A stretch of 45,633 bases of DNA from Lactobacillaceae bacterium (GCA_902834055.1 CADFHB010000006.1:1-45633); one strand, 5' to 3'; shown: positions 1-8,338, counted from the first letter of the stretch. The notes: generated by a model from the letters alone, not told the origin. A program made the numbers and translations.

Positions 1-86
1 CTTCTTGCTTAATCTACGTCACTAAATTCATTCAAGTTATTTCTTGCAATCTGCCATTTAAAAACATTGATGAGGAGGAAATTCAA

Positions 87-752
87 ATGCCGATTAAACG
101 CCCAACGATTAGTGATGCTTACATCAACTTCCCAACTGGCCGGCTGTCATTGAAGGAAGTTCAACAAATTTTCAGTACAATTCCGTTTGAAATTGACCTG
201 GTTGATAGTTCTGACCGCTTTGCCTGGTACTCAGACAAGCCAAACCGGGAACACGTGCGAAACGTGGCTTCACTGAATGAACCAGTAACTGAATGCCACC
301 CACCAAAGGCCGTCCCGATTGTGATGCAAATCATTAACAGTTTCCGTGATGGTAAAAAGGACGTTGTGACCCGGCCACTATGGATGAACGGTCACCGGTC
401 ACTGATCCAATACTACGCCCTACGTGACATTGATGGTCACTACCTCGGCACCATTGAATTTACCGGGAGCGTGGAATACATCCTGAACCTCTTTGAACAA
501 GGGGCTTGGGATAAGAAGCCAGACGCCACTACGGGTGCCTCTGCCCATGATGAAGGGACAACGCAACCAGCCGCACCTGCTGTAGATGCTTCCACGGGGG
601 CCTCAGAAACTTCTGATGAAGCAACCGACGCTACCAATGATGCTCCTGTAGCTGATAAAGCTGACGATGCAACGACCGGTGCTTCCGAAAGCGGCAGTGT
701 CGACGCCGATGACGAAAGTGCTGACGCCACTACTGGTGCTTCTGAAAACTAA
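87..752 (+). CDS. Cytosolic PAS-domain protein with four-site flavinylation tail
   Basis: 221 aa with no signal peptide or membrane segment. Residues about 20-138 form one PAS fold of the PAS_10/DUF438-like type; the CHPPK segment near residue 70 is typical of that family. From about residue 140 the protein becomes a disordered, acidic Ala/Thr/Asp tail that contains DATTGAS at 146-152, DASTGAS at 167-173, DATTGAS at 194-200 and DATTGAS at 213-219, the last ending two residues before the C-terminus. The motif fits the D-x-x-[ST]-G-A-[ST] sequence that ApbE transferases modify with FMN on the final Ser/Thr. The four copies use different codons, so the peptide rather than the DNA appears conserved. 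A strong Shine-Dalgarno (GAGGAGGAAA) precedes ATG 87. An ApbE gene starts 8 bp after the stop. I infer a soluble protein carrying up to four covalent FMNs, a possible electron shuttle or redox sensor. The fold call is firm; the role is not known. Confidence 0.85.
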   Translation: MPIKRPTISDAYINFPTGRLSLKEVQQIFSTIPFEIDLVDSSDRFAWYSDKPNREHVRNVASLNEPVTECHPPKAVPIVMQIINSFRDGKKDVVTRPLWMNGHRSLIQYYALRDIDGHYLGTIEFTGSVEYILNLFEQGAWDKKPDATTGASAHDEGTTQPAAPAVDASTGASETSDEATDATNDAPVADKADDATTGASESGSVDADDESADATTGASEN

Positions 753-760
753 TCAGGGCC

Positions 761-1684
761 ATGACAAGTGAACTAATGGCGCAGAAACACAGTATGGTCC
801 ACCGGGCACTGGGCACGAGGATTGTGCTGACGGTGTACGGAGACCAGTACTACCCGTTGCTGGGCCAATCAATGAAGCTGATCGACGGGTACGAAGACCG
901 CCTGACGGTTAACCGGCCCGTTTCGGAAGTGATGGCGGTTAATGATGCGGCAGGGCGGCTACCCAAGTTGGTGTCACCATCCACGTACGAGCTAATTAAG
1001 CTTGCGGTCCACTACAGCCGGGAGAACTTTGGCTTTAACGCTTTGATCGGCCCCCTCGTTAAGCTGTGGAAGATTGGTTTTGATGGGGCCAACGTGCCTA
1101 GCCCGGCGGCGATCAAGGACCGTTTGGCACTTACGGACCCGTATAAGGTCTTGTTAGATGACGATAACCGGACCGTCTTCTTGGAAGAAGCGGGGATGGA
1201 ACTCGACCTCGGCGGGATTGCCAAGGGCTACATTGCGGACCGGATCCGCGACTTCTGGACAGCGCAGGGGGTCTTAGCCGGGATCATTAACCTTGGTGGG
1301 AACCTCCTCTTTGTGGGGCAGTCCCCCCGTCGGTCGGATGGCCAGTGGATTATCGGGGTGCAAGACCCGCAATTAAAGCGGGGTCAGGACCTGGAAACCG
1401 TCCGCCAGCCGGCCTGTTCCGCGGTTACCTCGGGGATCTATGAGCGCTTCTTGGTAAAGGACGGCAAGCGATACCACCACTTGCTCGACCCGCGGACCGG
1501 CTACCCGTTGGAAACCGACCTCAGCAGCGTGACGGTCTTTACCAATCAGTCCGTGCTTGGCGAGGTGGAGGCGAAGCGTCTCTTCTTCAATGGGGGACCA
1601 GTTGCGCACTGGGCAGACCAACCAGGTAACCGGGGCGCCGTCTTTATCCACAACGATGAGCAAATTGAAAATGTTAATATCTAA
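761..1684 (+). CDS. apbE: FAD:protein FMN transferase (ApbE family), cytosolic form
   Basis: 307 aa. ApbE enzymes move FMN from FAD onto a Ser/Thr of a target motif, using Mg2+. Family marks are N-R-P-V-S-E near the N-terminus, LDLGGIAKGYIAD at about residues 149-161, NLGGNLL at about 177-183, and the C-terminal S-G-I-Y-E-R and YHHLLDPRTGYP region. There is no lipobox or signal peptide, unlike the usual exported ApbE/Ftp, so it should act in the cytosol. It lies 8 bp downstream of the PAS protein with the multi-motif tail, which is the obvious substrate. The start is uncertain: ATG 761 has a poor ribosome site, and ATG 776 and ATG 794 are also in frame. A hairpin terminator follows, so the two genes end a transcription unit that may begin left of the window. 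Confidence 0.92.
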   Translation: MTSELMAQKHSMVHRALGTRIVLTVYGDQYYPLLGQSMKLIDGYEDRLTVNRPVSEVMAVNDAAGRLPKLVSPSTYELIKLAVHYSRENFGFNALIGPLVKLWKIGFDGANVPSPAAIKDRLALTDPYKVLLDDDNRTVFLEEAGMELDLGGIAKGYIADRIRDFWTAQGVLAGIINLGGNLLFVGQSPRRSDGQWIIGVQDPQLKRGQDLETVRQPACSAVTSGIYERFLVKDGKRYHHLLDPRTGYPLETDLSSVTVFTNQSVLGEVEAKRLFFNGGPVAHWADQPGNRGAVFIHNDEQIENVNI

Positions 1685-1693
1685 ATAACCGAA

Positions 1694-1730
1694 GGGAAGA
1701 ATTGCCATGCTGGTGTTCTTCCCTTTTTTT
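1694..1730 (+). terminator. Rho-independent terminator after apbE
   Basis: An 8-bp perfect stem GGGAAGAA / TTCTTCCC with a 14-nt loop is followed by seven T residues. Confidence 0.88.
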
Positions 1731-1771
1731 GTGCGATTAAATCACCAACCTTTTCCAATTTTATTGAAATA

Positions 1772-1801
1772 TTGATTGCTTAATTGGCGAAGATGTAATA
1801 T
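1772..1801 (+). promoter_or_regulatory. Probable promoter of the serS T-box leader
   Basis: TTGATT and TAATAT are separated by 18 bp, just upstream of the T-box stem I. Alternative -10 hexamers overlap (TATGAT at 1799). Confidence 0.5.
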
Positions 1802-1805
1802 GATA

Positions 1806-2036
1806 ATGGCGAAATATGAAACGCGGATGCATTTCAAGTAGGTCGTTCAGAGAGGCTGCGGCTGGTGCGAGCAGTCGACCGAAACTCCGGTGCAAGTATA
1901 TCGTGGGCGGGTAATGCCGCACGGCCGATGACCGTTATCCATCACGAGGGTGACATTTCGGTGTCAAACTTGGGTGGTACCGCGGAACTAAGAGCCATTT
2001 CGTCCCAAAATTTTTGAGGATGGAATGGCTCTTTTT
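1806..2036 (+). promoter_or_regulatory. T-box riboswitch (tRNA-Ser type) upstream of serS
   Basis: Canonical parts are present in order. They are an AGTA loop-E segment (1837-1840), the distal AGAGAG bulge, an apical GGTG loop, and a specifier-loop strand GAAACTCC at 1881-1888. The T-box antiterminator sequence TGGGTGGTACCGCG follows at 1971-1984, then a terminator (1992-2031, GAGCCATTTCGTCC pairing with GGATGGAATGGCTC, then T5). GGTCG/CGACC forms the helix above the specifier loop. The triplet TCC at 1886-1888 would read tRNA-Ser(GGA), which agrees with the gene, but the exact register is my inference. Uncharged tRNA-Ser is expected to favour read-through. Confidence 0.93.
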
Positions 2037-2052
2037 GTTAGGAGGAAGCACA

Positions 2053-3351
2053 ATGTTAGATATCAAGAAGATTCGGCAAAATCCTGATTTTTACAAGCAA
2101 AAGCTCGCTACCCGTGGTATCAAGGCCGAAGAGATTGATGAAGTAATTGCTCTCGACCAAAAGCGGCGTGATTTATTGCAAAAGACGGAAGCAATGAAGG
2201 CCCAACGGAACACCGCTTCCAAGAAGATTGGTGAAGCTAAGAAGAATGGTGAATCAGCCGACGAAGCCATCAAGGAAACCCGTGAACTCGGTGAACAGAT
2301 CAAGAAGCTTGATGAACAAGTTGAGGCAAATGATGAAGAGTTACACGACAAGATGTCTCGCCTGCCAAACATTCCCCACGATGGGGTGCCAGTGAGCCTG
2401 ACCGAAGACGGTGCCGTTGAGTTACGGAAGGTTGGTAAGATCCGTGACTTTGACTTTGAACCCAAGCACCACTGGGATATCGGTGAACAGCTGGGTATTT
2501 TGGACTTTGACCGGGCTGGTAAGGTTTCCGGTGCCCGCTTTGTCTACTACCTGGGTCTTGGTGCCCAGCTGGAACGGGCCGTCTACAACTTTATGCTTGA
2601 TGAACACATGAAGGATGGCTACACGGAAGTTCTGCCACCATACATCGTTAATGCGGCTTCCATGTACGGTACTGGTCAGTTCCCGAAGTTTAAAGAAGGG
2701 GTCTACCAGGTCAACGGTGAAGATATGACCTTGATCCCAACGGCGGAAGTGCCATTGACCAACTACTACCGTGGCGAAGTCATTCCAGCAGAAGAACTGC
2801 CAGTTTACGTTACGGCCTTGACACCGTGCTTCCGGTCCGAAGCCGGGGCCGCTGGTCGTGACACCCGGGGATTAATCCGGATGCACCAGTTCAACAAGGT
2901 TGAAATGGTAAAGTACACGAAGCCAGAAGATTCCTGGGATGAATTAGAGAAGATGACGGCCAACGCCGAAAGCATCTTAAAGAAGCTGGAAATCCCATAC
3001 CACGTGATCACGCTGACTACAAGTGACATGTCCTTTACCGCTTCTGAAACCCATGACTTGGAGCTGTGGATGCCAGCTCAAAACAAGTACCGTGAAGTAT
3101 CGTCTTGTTCAAACTGCCTGGACTTCCAAGCCCGGCGGATGCACACCCAATACCGTGATGAAAACGGTAAGCTGCAATATGTCCACACCTTGAACGGGTC
3201 GGGTCTGGCAGTTGGCCGGACGGTTGCCGCTATTTTGGAAAACTACCAAAACGCGGACGGCTCCGTCACAATTCCCAAGGTATTGGTACCTTACATGCAC
3301 GGGGTAACCAAGATTACCAAGGAAAATGCGGTCCCATTCCGGAATAAGTAA
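2053..3351 (+). CDS. serS: Seryl-tRNA synthetase
   Basis: 432 aa from ATG 2053, which has a Shine-Dalgarno (GGAGGAAG) 5 bp upstream. A longer in-frame start at 2014 lies inside the attenuator and is rejected. The enzyme charges tRNA-Ser with serine using ATP. Residues about 1-110 form the antiparallel coiled-coil arm that contacts the tRNA variable arm (heptad-rich, Lys/Glu-rich). The class II core has the [14 protein letters not shown] segment near 231, motif 2 starting CFRSEAG near 259 with RDTRG, the serine-site [14 protein letters not shown] segment, and motif 3 GSGLAVGR near 382. The length is normal for bacterial SerRS. It is a single-gene unit with its own T-box and terminator. Confidence 0.98.
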   Translation: MLDIKKIRQNPDFYKQKLATRGIKAEEIDEVIALDQKRRDLLQKTEAMKAQRNTASKKIGEAKKNGESADEAIKETRELGEQIKKLDEQVEANDEELHDKMSRLPNIPHDGVPVSLTEDGAVELRKVGKIRDFDFEPKHHWDIGEQLGILDFDRAGKVSGARFVYYLGLGAQLERAVYNFMLDEHMKDGYTEVLPPYIVNAASMYGTGQFPKFKEGVYQVNGEDMTLIPTAEVPLTNYYRGEVIPAEELPVYVTALTPCFRSEAGAAGRDTRGLIRMHQFNKVEMVKYTKPEDSWDELEKMTANAESILKKLEIPYHVITLTTSDMSFTASETHDLELWMPAQNKYREVSSCSNCLDFQARRMHTQYRDENGKLQYVHTLNGSGLAVGRTVAAILENYQNADGSVTIPKVLVPYMHGVTKITKENAVPFRNK

Positions 3352-3364
3352 AATTTAAGTTTAT

Positions 3365-3408
3365 GAGCAGGGTTGAAACTGGTAAGGTTTCGACCTTGTT
3401 CTTTTTAT
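3365..3408 (+). terminator. Terminator after serS
   Basis: A 15-bp imperfect stem runs from GAGCAGGGTTGAAAC to GTTTCGACCTTGTTC, with G-U pairs and a 7-nt loop, and is followed by T5. The 195 bp up to the next gene are AT-rich; I see no convincing promoter hexamer pair there. Confidence 0.82.
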
Positions 3409-3604
3409 TTTCTCATCATTTTCTTATTATCATTCTCATTACGCTTATTTAAATTAAGCCATTAGACGGGGTAAATCTTAATAATCAAAACAAAAAAACG
3501 CTACCATCTTGGATATTGACGGACTTGACTTCAAACTATTTCATTAGATCACTTTAGATGATAAAGTAGCCACAATGTTAATTTGATTAAAAAGGAGTCG
3601 GTTT

Positions 3605-5071
3605 ATGATGCGGAGAACGGTTTTTAGAAAATGGATCACCGCCTTAGTTGCAGTCATCGGGATTGCAGTGGGGTGGATGCTAGTCGAACCACAAAGCGTG
3701 TCGGCCGCGGAACCGACTTACACCTTTGCCACCAACAACACCTTTGAACCTTTTGAAATTCAGGATAGTAAGGGTGGCTATTCCGGTAAGAACCCCGGAA
3801 TTGAAATTGAAATGTTGAAGAAGATTGCTAAACACGAGCACTTCAAGTACAAGCTAAAACCAATGAGCTTCAACGGGGACCTGCAAGCCCTGGAAGGTGG
3901 CCAGGTCGATGCCATCATCGCGGGGATGAGTGTTACCAACGAGCGGAAAGTAAAATTTGATTTTTCCAAGCCTTACTACACTGATGGGGTCATGATGGCG
4001 GTTGCCAAGGACAGTAATATCAAGTCCTTAAAGCAACTACGTGGGAAGACCGTTTCAGCAAAGTCTGGGACGAGTGCTGCCCTCTTCATTAAGAAAAATC
4101 AAAAGAAGTATGGCTACAAGATTAAGTACTTCGACTCTTCCAACACGATGTGGAATGATGTTAAGAACGGTAACGCGGCCGCGACCTTTGATGACGGGCC
4201 AGTCCTCGAATACGGGATCCGGACCGGGGTACCGCTTAAGATTGTCACTAAGAAGCCAATCAATGCCCAGCCAGTTGCCGTGGCCTTCCAAAAGGGCCAA
4301 AACTTAGCCCTGCAAAAGAAGATGAACGACGGAATTACCTGGTTAAAGAAGACTGGGCAGATGCAACAGATTATTGACAAATATACCAAGAGCACGAAAA
4401 CGACCAAGAACAGCGCCGCCAGCCGGACGATCTGGGGATTAATTAAGACCAACCGGGCCGTACTGTTAAACGGTCTGTGGATGACCATCCAATTGACGGT
4501 GGTTGGGATTATCCTGGCACTGATCTTTGGCTTGATTCTCGGGGTATTGGGGGTAATGCAAAGTAAGGTTGCTAACGCCATCTCCAGCGTTATCATTTAC
4601 ATCTTCCGGGGCCTGCCAATGATCGTTTTAGCCTTCTTCATTTACATGGGGGTACCAAACGTAATTGGCCACAAGGTACCGCTCTTCTTAGCTGGGGTAA
4701 TTACCCTGATGCTTGATGAGGGGGCCTACATCGGGGCCATCGTCAAGGGTGGCTTTGACGCCGTCGATCCTGGTCAATGGGAAGCGGCCCGGAGTTTAGG
4801 TTTGCCATACCACAAGGCGCTGGTAAAGGTTGTTGCACCACAAGGAATCAAGATTATGGTGCCGTCACTAGTTAACCAATTCATCATTACCTTAAAGGAT
4901 ACGTCAATCCTGTCCGCTATTGGGGTCATGGAATTGACTCAGACCGGGACGGTCATCATTTCGCAAAACATGGAAGGGTTCAAGATGTGGTTGATCATCG
5001 GAACCATCTACATCATTATCATCACCCTGTTAACTTGGTTATCGAACTACATTCAAAAGAGGATGGCTTAA
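3605..5071 (+). CDS. Amino-acid ABC transporter, fused substrate-binding and permease protein (GlnP type)
   Basis: 488 aa. A signal peptide (TM about 12-28, cleavage near V-S-A-A at 33-36) precedes a family 3 solute-binding domain (about 38-262; N-N-T-F-E-P-F-E and [10 protein letters not shown] segments). A permease domain follows with TM helices from about residue 284 and the EAA-loop [13 protein letters not shown] near 392 that docks on the ATPase. Such fusions are typical of glutamine/glutamate or polar amino-acid importers in Lactobacillales. The solute specificity cannot be fixed from sequence. AAGGAG lies 7 bp before ATG 3605; ATG 3608 is also possible. The ATPase gene follows after 1 bp, so the two form one operon. 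Confidence 0.93.
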   Translation: MMRRTVFRKWITALVAVIGIAVGWMLVEPQSVSAAEPTYTFATNNTFEPFEIQDSKGGYSGKNPGIEIEMLKKIAKHEHFKYKLKPMSFNGDLQALEGGQVDAIIAGMSVTNERKVKFDFSKPYYTDGVMMAVAKDSNIKSLKQLRGKTVSAKSGTSAALFIKKNQKKYGYKIKYFDSSNTMWNDVKNGNAAATFDDGPVLEYGIRTGVPLKIVTKKPINAQPVAVAFQKGQNLALQKKMNDGITWLKKTGQMQQIIDKYTKSTKTTKNSAASRTIWGLIKTNRAVLLNGLWMTIQLTVVGIILALIFGLILGVLGVMQSKVANAISSVIIYIFRGLPMIVLAFFIYMGVPNVIGHKVPLFLAGVITLMLDEGAYIGAIVKGGFDAVDPGQWEAARSLGLPYHKALVKVVAPQGIKIMVPSLVNQFIITLKDTSILSAIGVMELTQTGTVIISQNMEGFKMWLIIGTIYIIIITLLTWLSNYIQKRMA

Positions 5072-5072
5072 T

Positions 5073-5816
5073 ATGGATAAACAATACAAGGTACAAGTAA
5101 AAGACTTACACAAGAGCTATGGCAAGAATGAAGTCCTCCAGGGCATTAACCTAAATGTCAAGCCGAGCGAAGTGGTGTGCATGATTGGCCCATCTGGTTC
5201 GGGCAAGAGTACCTTCTTGCGGTGCTTAAACCGGCTGGAGATTCCCAACGGGGGCCACGTCTACGTTGATGGCTACGACATCGCTGACCCCAGCGTCAAC
5301 ATTAACAAGGTGCGGGAAAACATTGGCATGGTGTTTCAGCACTTTAACCTCTTCCCAAATATGAGCGTGATTGACAACATCACTTTGGCACCCGTGCAAC
5401 TGAAGAAGACCGACAAGGCGACGGCCCAAAAGGAGGCCCTCCACTACCTCGACATTGTCGGCCTAAAGGATAAGGCCAATGTCAATCCCAAGACCCTTTC
5501 TGGGGGGCAAAAGCAGCGGGTGGCCATTGCCCGGGCCCTGGCGATGAAGCCGGACGTGATGCTCTTTGATGAACCCACTAGTGCGTTGGACCCCGAAATG
5601 GTGGGCGACGTGCTTGAAGTAATGAAGAACTTAGCCCAACAGGGGATGACGATGATTGTTGTCACTCACGAAATGGGCTTTGCCAAGCAGGTGGCAGACC
5701 GGGTAGTCTTCTTCCACGATGGTAATATTCGTGAACAGGGGACACCGGAACAGATCTTTGACCACCCCCAACACAAGGATACTCAGAACTTCTTGAATAA
5801 GGTTCTTAATGTTTAA
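5073..5816 (+). CDS. glnQ: Amino-acid ABC transporter ATP-binding protein (GlnQ type)
   Basis: 247 aa, normal for the family. Walker [10 protein letters not shown] is near residue 39, the Q-loop follows in [10 protein letters not shown], the signature LSGGQKQR is near 142, Walker [14 protein letters not shown] is near 161, and the H-loop is in VVTHEMGFA. It energises the fused binding-protein/permease encoded 1 bp upstream. The tight spacing implies translational coupling. The symbol reflects family resemblance; transport of glutamine itself is inferred. Confidence 0.93.
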   Translation: MDKQYKVQVKDLHKSYGKNEVLQGINLNVKPSEVVCMIGPSGSGKSTFLRCLNRLEIPNGGHVYVDGYDIADPSVNINKVRENIGMVFQHFNLFPNMSVIDNITLAPVQLKKTDKATAQKEALHYLDIVGLKDKANVNPKTLSGGQKQRVAIARALAMKPDVMLFDEPTSALDPEMVGDVLEVMKNLAQQGMTMIVVTHEMGFAKQVADRVVFFHDGNIREQGTPEQIFDHPQHKDTQNFLNKVLNV

Positions 5817-5900
5817 ACCGGCTTGACCCGAATAATGGGTAGCATGGGAATGGCTAGGCTTACAAAACACGAATTATTTAAAATGATTAGTAGCTTTCGT

Positions 5901-5928
5901 TTGACATTTTACGAAATACCAGTATAAT
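5901..5928 (+). promoter_or_regulatory. Sigma-A promoter of the permease T-box leader
   Basis: Consensus TTGACA and consensus TATAAT are separated by 16 bp. Transcription should start near 5935. Confidence 0.85.
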
Positions 5929-5934
5929 TATGAG

Positions 5935-6118
5935 TAAATTCTAATGGTTGGTTAACAGAGAGCCTGGCCAGTGCTGAAAGCCGGGACCAACTAAATGGCA
6001 CGTTCGTAAGAGTGGGTGGTTCCCATATCGACCGAGAGGTAGCCGGAATATTCGGCTATAAAGATGGGTGGAACCGCGTTAAAAAACGTCCCTGGTGTTA
6101 AGACCAGGGGCGTTTTTT
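5935..6118 (+). promoter_or_regulatory. T-box riboswitch upstream of an amino-acid permease
   Basis: The leader has an AGAGAG distal bulge, a CCTGGC/GCCGGG stem with a GCTG apical loop, the antiterminator core TGGGTGGAACCGCG (6065-6078), and a terminator (6085-6118: AACGTCCCTGGT pairing with ACCAGGGGCGTT, then T6). GGTTGGT pairs with ACCAACT below the distal bulge. The following strand AAATGGCACG should hold the specifier: ATG, TGG and CAC are all readable. The transcript start predicted from the promoter leaves little RNA for a basal stem I helix. The controlling amino acid is therefore not assigned. Confidence 0.88.
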
Positions 6119-6163
6119 ATTTCCCCGACGAACAGGCCGCAAGTGATTAAGGAGGTCATAATT

Positions 6164-7519
6164 ATGGATGAACAGCAAAGCAAGAAACTTCAACGCTCGC
6201 TAAAGAGCCGCCATATTACGATGATTGCCATCGGGGGGGCGATTGGGACGGGGCTCTTCTTGGGTTCTGGTTCTGCGATTCACGCTGCCGGCCCTTCGAT
6301 TATCCTCTCCTACTTGATTGTTGGGATCTTTATCTTCTTTATGATGCGGGCCCTCGGGGAGCTTTTGCTAGAAGATCCTTCGCGCCATTCTTTTATCGAC
6401 GCGATCCAGTACTACCTCGGTGACCGGATGGAATTCATTGCTGGATGGATGTATTGGGCCTGCTGGCTCACCCTGGCGATGGCTGACCTCACCGCCACCG
6501 GGATTTACCTTCGTTACTGGTTCCCCAGCCTTCCCCAGTGGGTGGGACCGTTGGTGATCGTCGTGGCCTTAACGTTAGTTAACATGATTAACGTCGGCCT
6601 GTTTGGGGAACTAGAAAGCTGGTTCTCAATGATCAAAGTTCTCGCAATCGTGGCCCTGATCGTGGTCGGCCTGGTACTCATTGTCATGCATGGTCAAGTT
6701 AGCGGTCGGACCGTTTCGCTTGCTAACCTGGTCAACCAGGGAGGCTTTTTCCCCACTGGTCCGCTCGGCTTCTTACTATCGTTTCAGATGGTCGTCTTTG
6801 CCTTTGTCGGAATTGAAATGGTGGGTTTGACCGCTGGGGAAACGCGGGACCCGCAAAAGGATATTCCCAAGGCCATTAACACGTTGCCGGTCCGGATCGG
6901 GCTCTTTTATATCAGCTCGATGATTGCCTTGATGTCCATCTACCCGTGGTTTCACGTGAAGACGAACTCTAGCCCCTTCGTTCAGGTGTTTGTGGCGATT
7001 GGCATTCCTGGGGCGGCGGGAATTTTAAACTTTGTCGTTTTGACAGCGGCAATGTCGGCCACCAACAGTGCTATCTTTAGCACAAGTCGGTCGCTGTATG
7101 CCTTAGCAGCAAGTGGTAACGCACCGGCCCGGTTTAAGGAATTGAGTCTCCAGGCGGTGCCTAATCGGGCGTTAACTTTTTCGACGTTAATCCTCTTTAT
7201 TACGGTGGTGTTGAACTACATTATACCCGCGGGCTTCTTTAACGTGATTGCAGGGGTGTCGACGATTACTTTTGTCTTTACTTGGTTAATCATCATGTTT
7301 GCCCACATTAAGTTCCGCCAGGCCCACCCCGCGGGAATTAAACACTTTAAGATGCCTGGCTACCCAATAACCAGCTGGTTAACGATTGCCTTTTTCTTTG
7401 GGGTCTTGGTTATTCTCTTATTTGTTGACGCCACCCGGGTACCACTCATTGTGTCAATTGTGATCTTTGCCTTATTGGCATGGGGATTCAACTACACGCG
7501 GAAGGGAAAAAAGAATTAA
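6164..7519 (+). CDS. Amino-acid permease, APC superfamily (AAT family)
   Basis: 451 aa from ATG 6164, which has AAGGAGG 8 bp upstream. An in-frame ATG at 6095 lies in the terminator hairpin and is rejected. The family's N-terminal signature is clear: SLKSRHITMIAIGGAIGTG at about 12-30, followed by G-S-G, then about 12 hydrophobic helices. The G-I-E-M-V-G-L-T-A-G-E segment of TM6 and the helix-6/7 loop E-T-R-D-P-Q-K-D-I-P-K-A are typical of proton-coupled amino-acid/polyamine permeases. Control by its own T-box says it responds to shortage of one amino acid, presumably its substrate, but which one is unknown. No terminator hairpin is visible after the stop. Confidence 0.93.
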   Translation: MDEQQSKKLQRSLKSRHITMIAIGGAIGTGLFLGSGSAIHAAGPSIILSYLIVGIFIFFMMRALGELLLEDPSRHSFIDAIQYYLGDRMEFIAGWMYWACWLTLAMADLTATGIYLRYWFPSLPQWVGPLVIVVALTLVNMINVGLFGELESWFSMIKVLAIVALIVVGLVLIVMHGQVSGRTVSLANLVNQGGFFPTGPLGFLLSFQMVVFAFVGIEMVGLTAGETRDPQKDIPKAINTLPVRIGLFYISSMIALMSIYPWFHVKTNSSPFVQVFVAIGIPGAAGILNFVVLTAAMSATNSAIFSTSRSLYALAASGNAPARFKELSLQAVPNRALTFSTLILFITVVLNYIIPAGFFNVIAGVSTITFVFTWLIIMFAHIKFRQAHPAGIKHFKMPGYPITSWLTIAFFFGVLVILLFVDATRVPLIVSIVIFALLAWGFNYTRKGKKN

Positions 7520-7647
7520 AAGTTTTTTCTCATTATATATTAATCATTCTGCTTAAAAGAGTCCGAAAACTGATTTTCTATCCGGTTAATTTTGGCCGTT
7601 CGTCTAACTTGTAAAATCGGTTTCAACGTTGTCGCGACGCGGTTTGT

Positions 7648-7676
7648 TTGACCCTTGGTGGGGGATGAACTATACT
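7648..7676 (+). promoter_or_regulatory. Strong promoter in a gene-free region
   Basis: TTGACC and TATACT are separated by exactly 17 bp, with no coding sequence downstream for about 800 bp. An inverted repeat GAAGATGT (7677-7684) / ACATCTTC (7712-7719) begins directly after the -10 and spans the expected start, so it could be an operator or a 5' hairpin. Confidence 0.65.
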
Positions 7677-7682
7677 GAAGAT

Positions 7683-7992
7683 GTGAAGAGGTAATGGCTG
7701 ATTTTGAACGAACATCTTCTCATAATAAACTACTTTGAAGCTAGTTAATTAATAACACGATAATTAACGACACCCCACTCCACATGAAACGCTTTAGTTT
7801 CCTTGAAAAGTATGTTAGCTAAAAATTAGTGGCCATATCTACAACCTTAAATGATTAAGCTTTAGTTCTTCATCCTTGGCGGAAGAACGGATATAAGGGC
7901 ACGTTACCAACGAACCTTAATTAAATTAAGTGCAGTCGTTACCCCTTCATGGGAAGCACGGAGACATTAATTTGTCTCCGCTTTTTGTTTTT
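7683..7992 (+). ncRNA. Candidate structured non-coding RNA, about 310 nt
   Basis: The segment runs from a strong promoter to a good intrinsic terminator (CGGAGAC / GTCTCCG at 7959-7980 with T-rich tail to 7992) and holds no credible ORF. Internal hairpins are visible: GTTAATTA / TAATTAAC (7744-7768) and GTTCTTC / GAAGAAC (7865-7888). The string GCTTTAGTT occurs twice (7791 and 7859). I checked for the hallmarks of tmRNA, RNase P RNA, SRP RNA and 6S RNA and found none. The 5' and 3' ends do not pair with each other as in 6S. Small peptides of 14 and 12 codons exist but lack properly spaced ribosome sites. The rest of the 7520-8477 interval, from 7520 to 7647, shows nothing I can name. Confidence 0.5.
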
Positions 7993-8044
7993 CTAGGGAA
8001 ACGGGCTTATACTAATGGTCCTTGGCAGGGGCACAATGGGGGTA

Positions 8045-8150
8045 ACCGATGGCCACCCCCACAAGCACAACGCGGTCTTCACCATTCGGGAAAATCCGAA
8101 TAGTGAAGGCCTTTCTTATGCTACATGGCTGCATAGTTATCCGTACTGTT
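8045..8150 (-). repeat. Decayed copy of the dispersed intergenic hairpin repeat
   Basis: ACCCCCACAAGCACAA followed by a hairpin (GGTCTTCACCATTCGG pairing with CCGAATAGTGAAGGCC) matches the layout of the copy at 39970-40127 (ACCCCCCGCAAGCACAA, then a GGCCTCCAGTGTTCGG hairpin). The flanks are only loosely alike, and neither terminal segment is clear. Confidence 0.45.
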
Positions 8151-8192
8151 TGCCTTTTTAACCACCAGTTCAATAACGTATTTCATGCACAA

Positions 8193-8206
8193 GGTGAGCG
8201 CTTGCA
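8193..8206 (+). promoter_or_regulatory. Candidate cre (CcpA) site 1 upstream of nupC
   Basis: GGTGAGCGCTTGCA matches 12 of 14 positions of TGWNANCGNTNWCA. It lies about 135 bp before the nupC -35. Confidence 0.5.
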
Positions 8207-8223
8207 AAAAAGTTTAAAAAGTT

Positions 8224-8237
8224 TGTGAACGCTTACC
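8224..8237 (+). promoter_or_regulatory. Candidate cre (CcpA) site 2 upstream of nupC
   Basis: TGTGAACGCTTACC matches 13 of 14 cre consensus positions and lies 31 bp after site 1. It suggests carbon catabolite control of nucleoside uptake. Confidence 0.6.
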
Positions 8238-8244
8238 TGATAAG

Positions 8245-8282
8245 TAAAACGTTTCATCATCGCCGGACGTAAACCGTTTTAA
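8245..8282 (+). promoter_or_regulatory. Paired candidate operator upstream of nupC
   Basis: Two near-palindromes, TAAAACGTTTCA (8245-8256) and TAAACCGTTTTA (8270-8281), have centres exactly 25 bp apart. The 16 bp at 8267-8282 (ACGTAAACCGTTTTAA) recur identically at 16672-16687 before deoC. The form, with a CG centre and TAAA/TTTA arms, resembles LacI-family operators. The regulator is not identified. Confidence 0.5.
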
Positions 8283-8338
8283 TAGCCACCGCCGTAATTA
8301 AAGGGCTATCATTTCACAATCTTTGAATTATTTAAGCC

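Noticed and set aside
1..86. Possible end of an upstream gene (stop at 10-12)
   Set aside because: Only three codons are available, so no gene can be supported.
2014..2052. N-terminal extension of serS
   Set aside because: The upstream ATG lies in the terminator hairpin; the Shine-Dalgarno is placed for ATG 2053.
6095..6163. N-terminal extension of the permease
   Set aside because: It starts in the T-box terminator, and AAGGAGG is placed for ATG 6164.
7694..7738. 14-codon leader peptide at the start of the candidate ncRNA
   Set aside because: The purine-rich stretch is only 2 nt from the ATG, too close for a working ribosome site, and codon content is not informative.
8245..8256. AAACGTTT at the nupC promoter as a third cre site
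   Set aside because: It fails the cre consensus on the right side; it fits the TAAA-CG-TTTA motif better.
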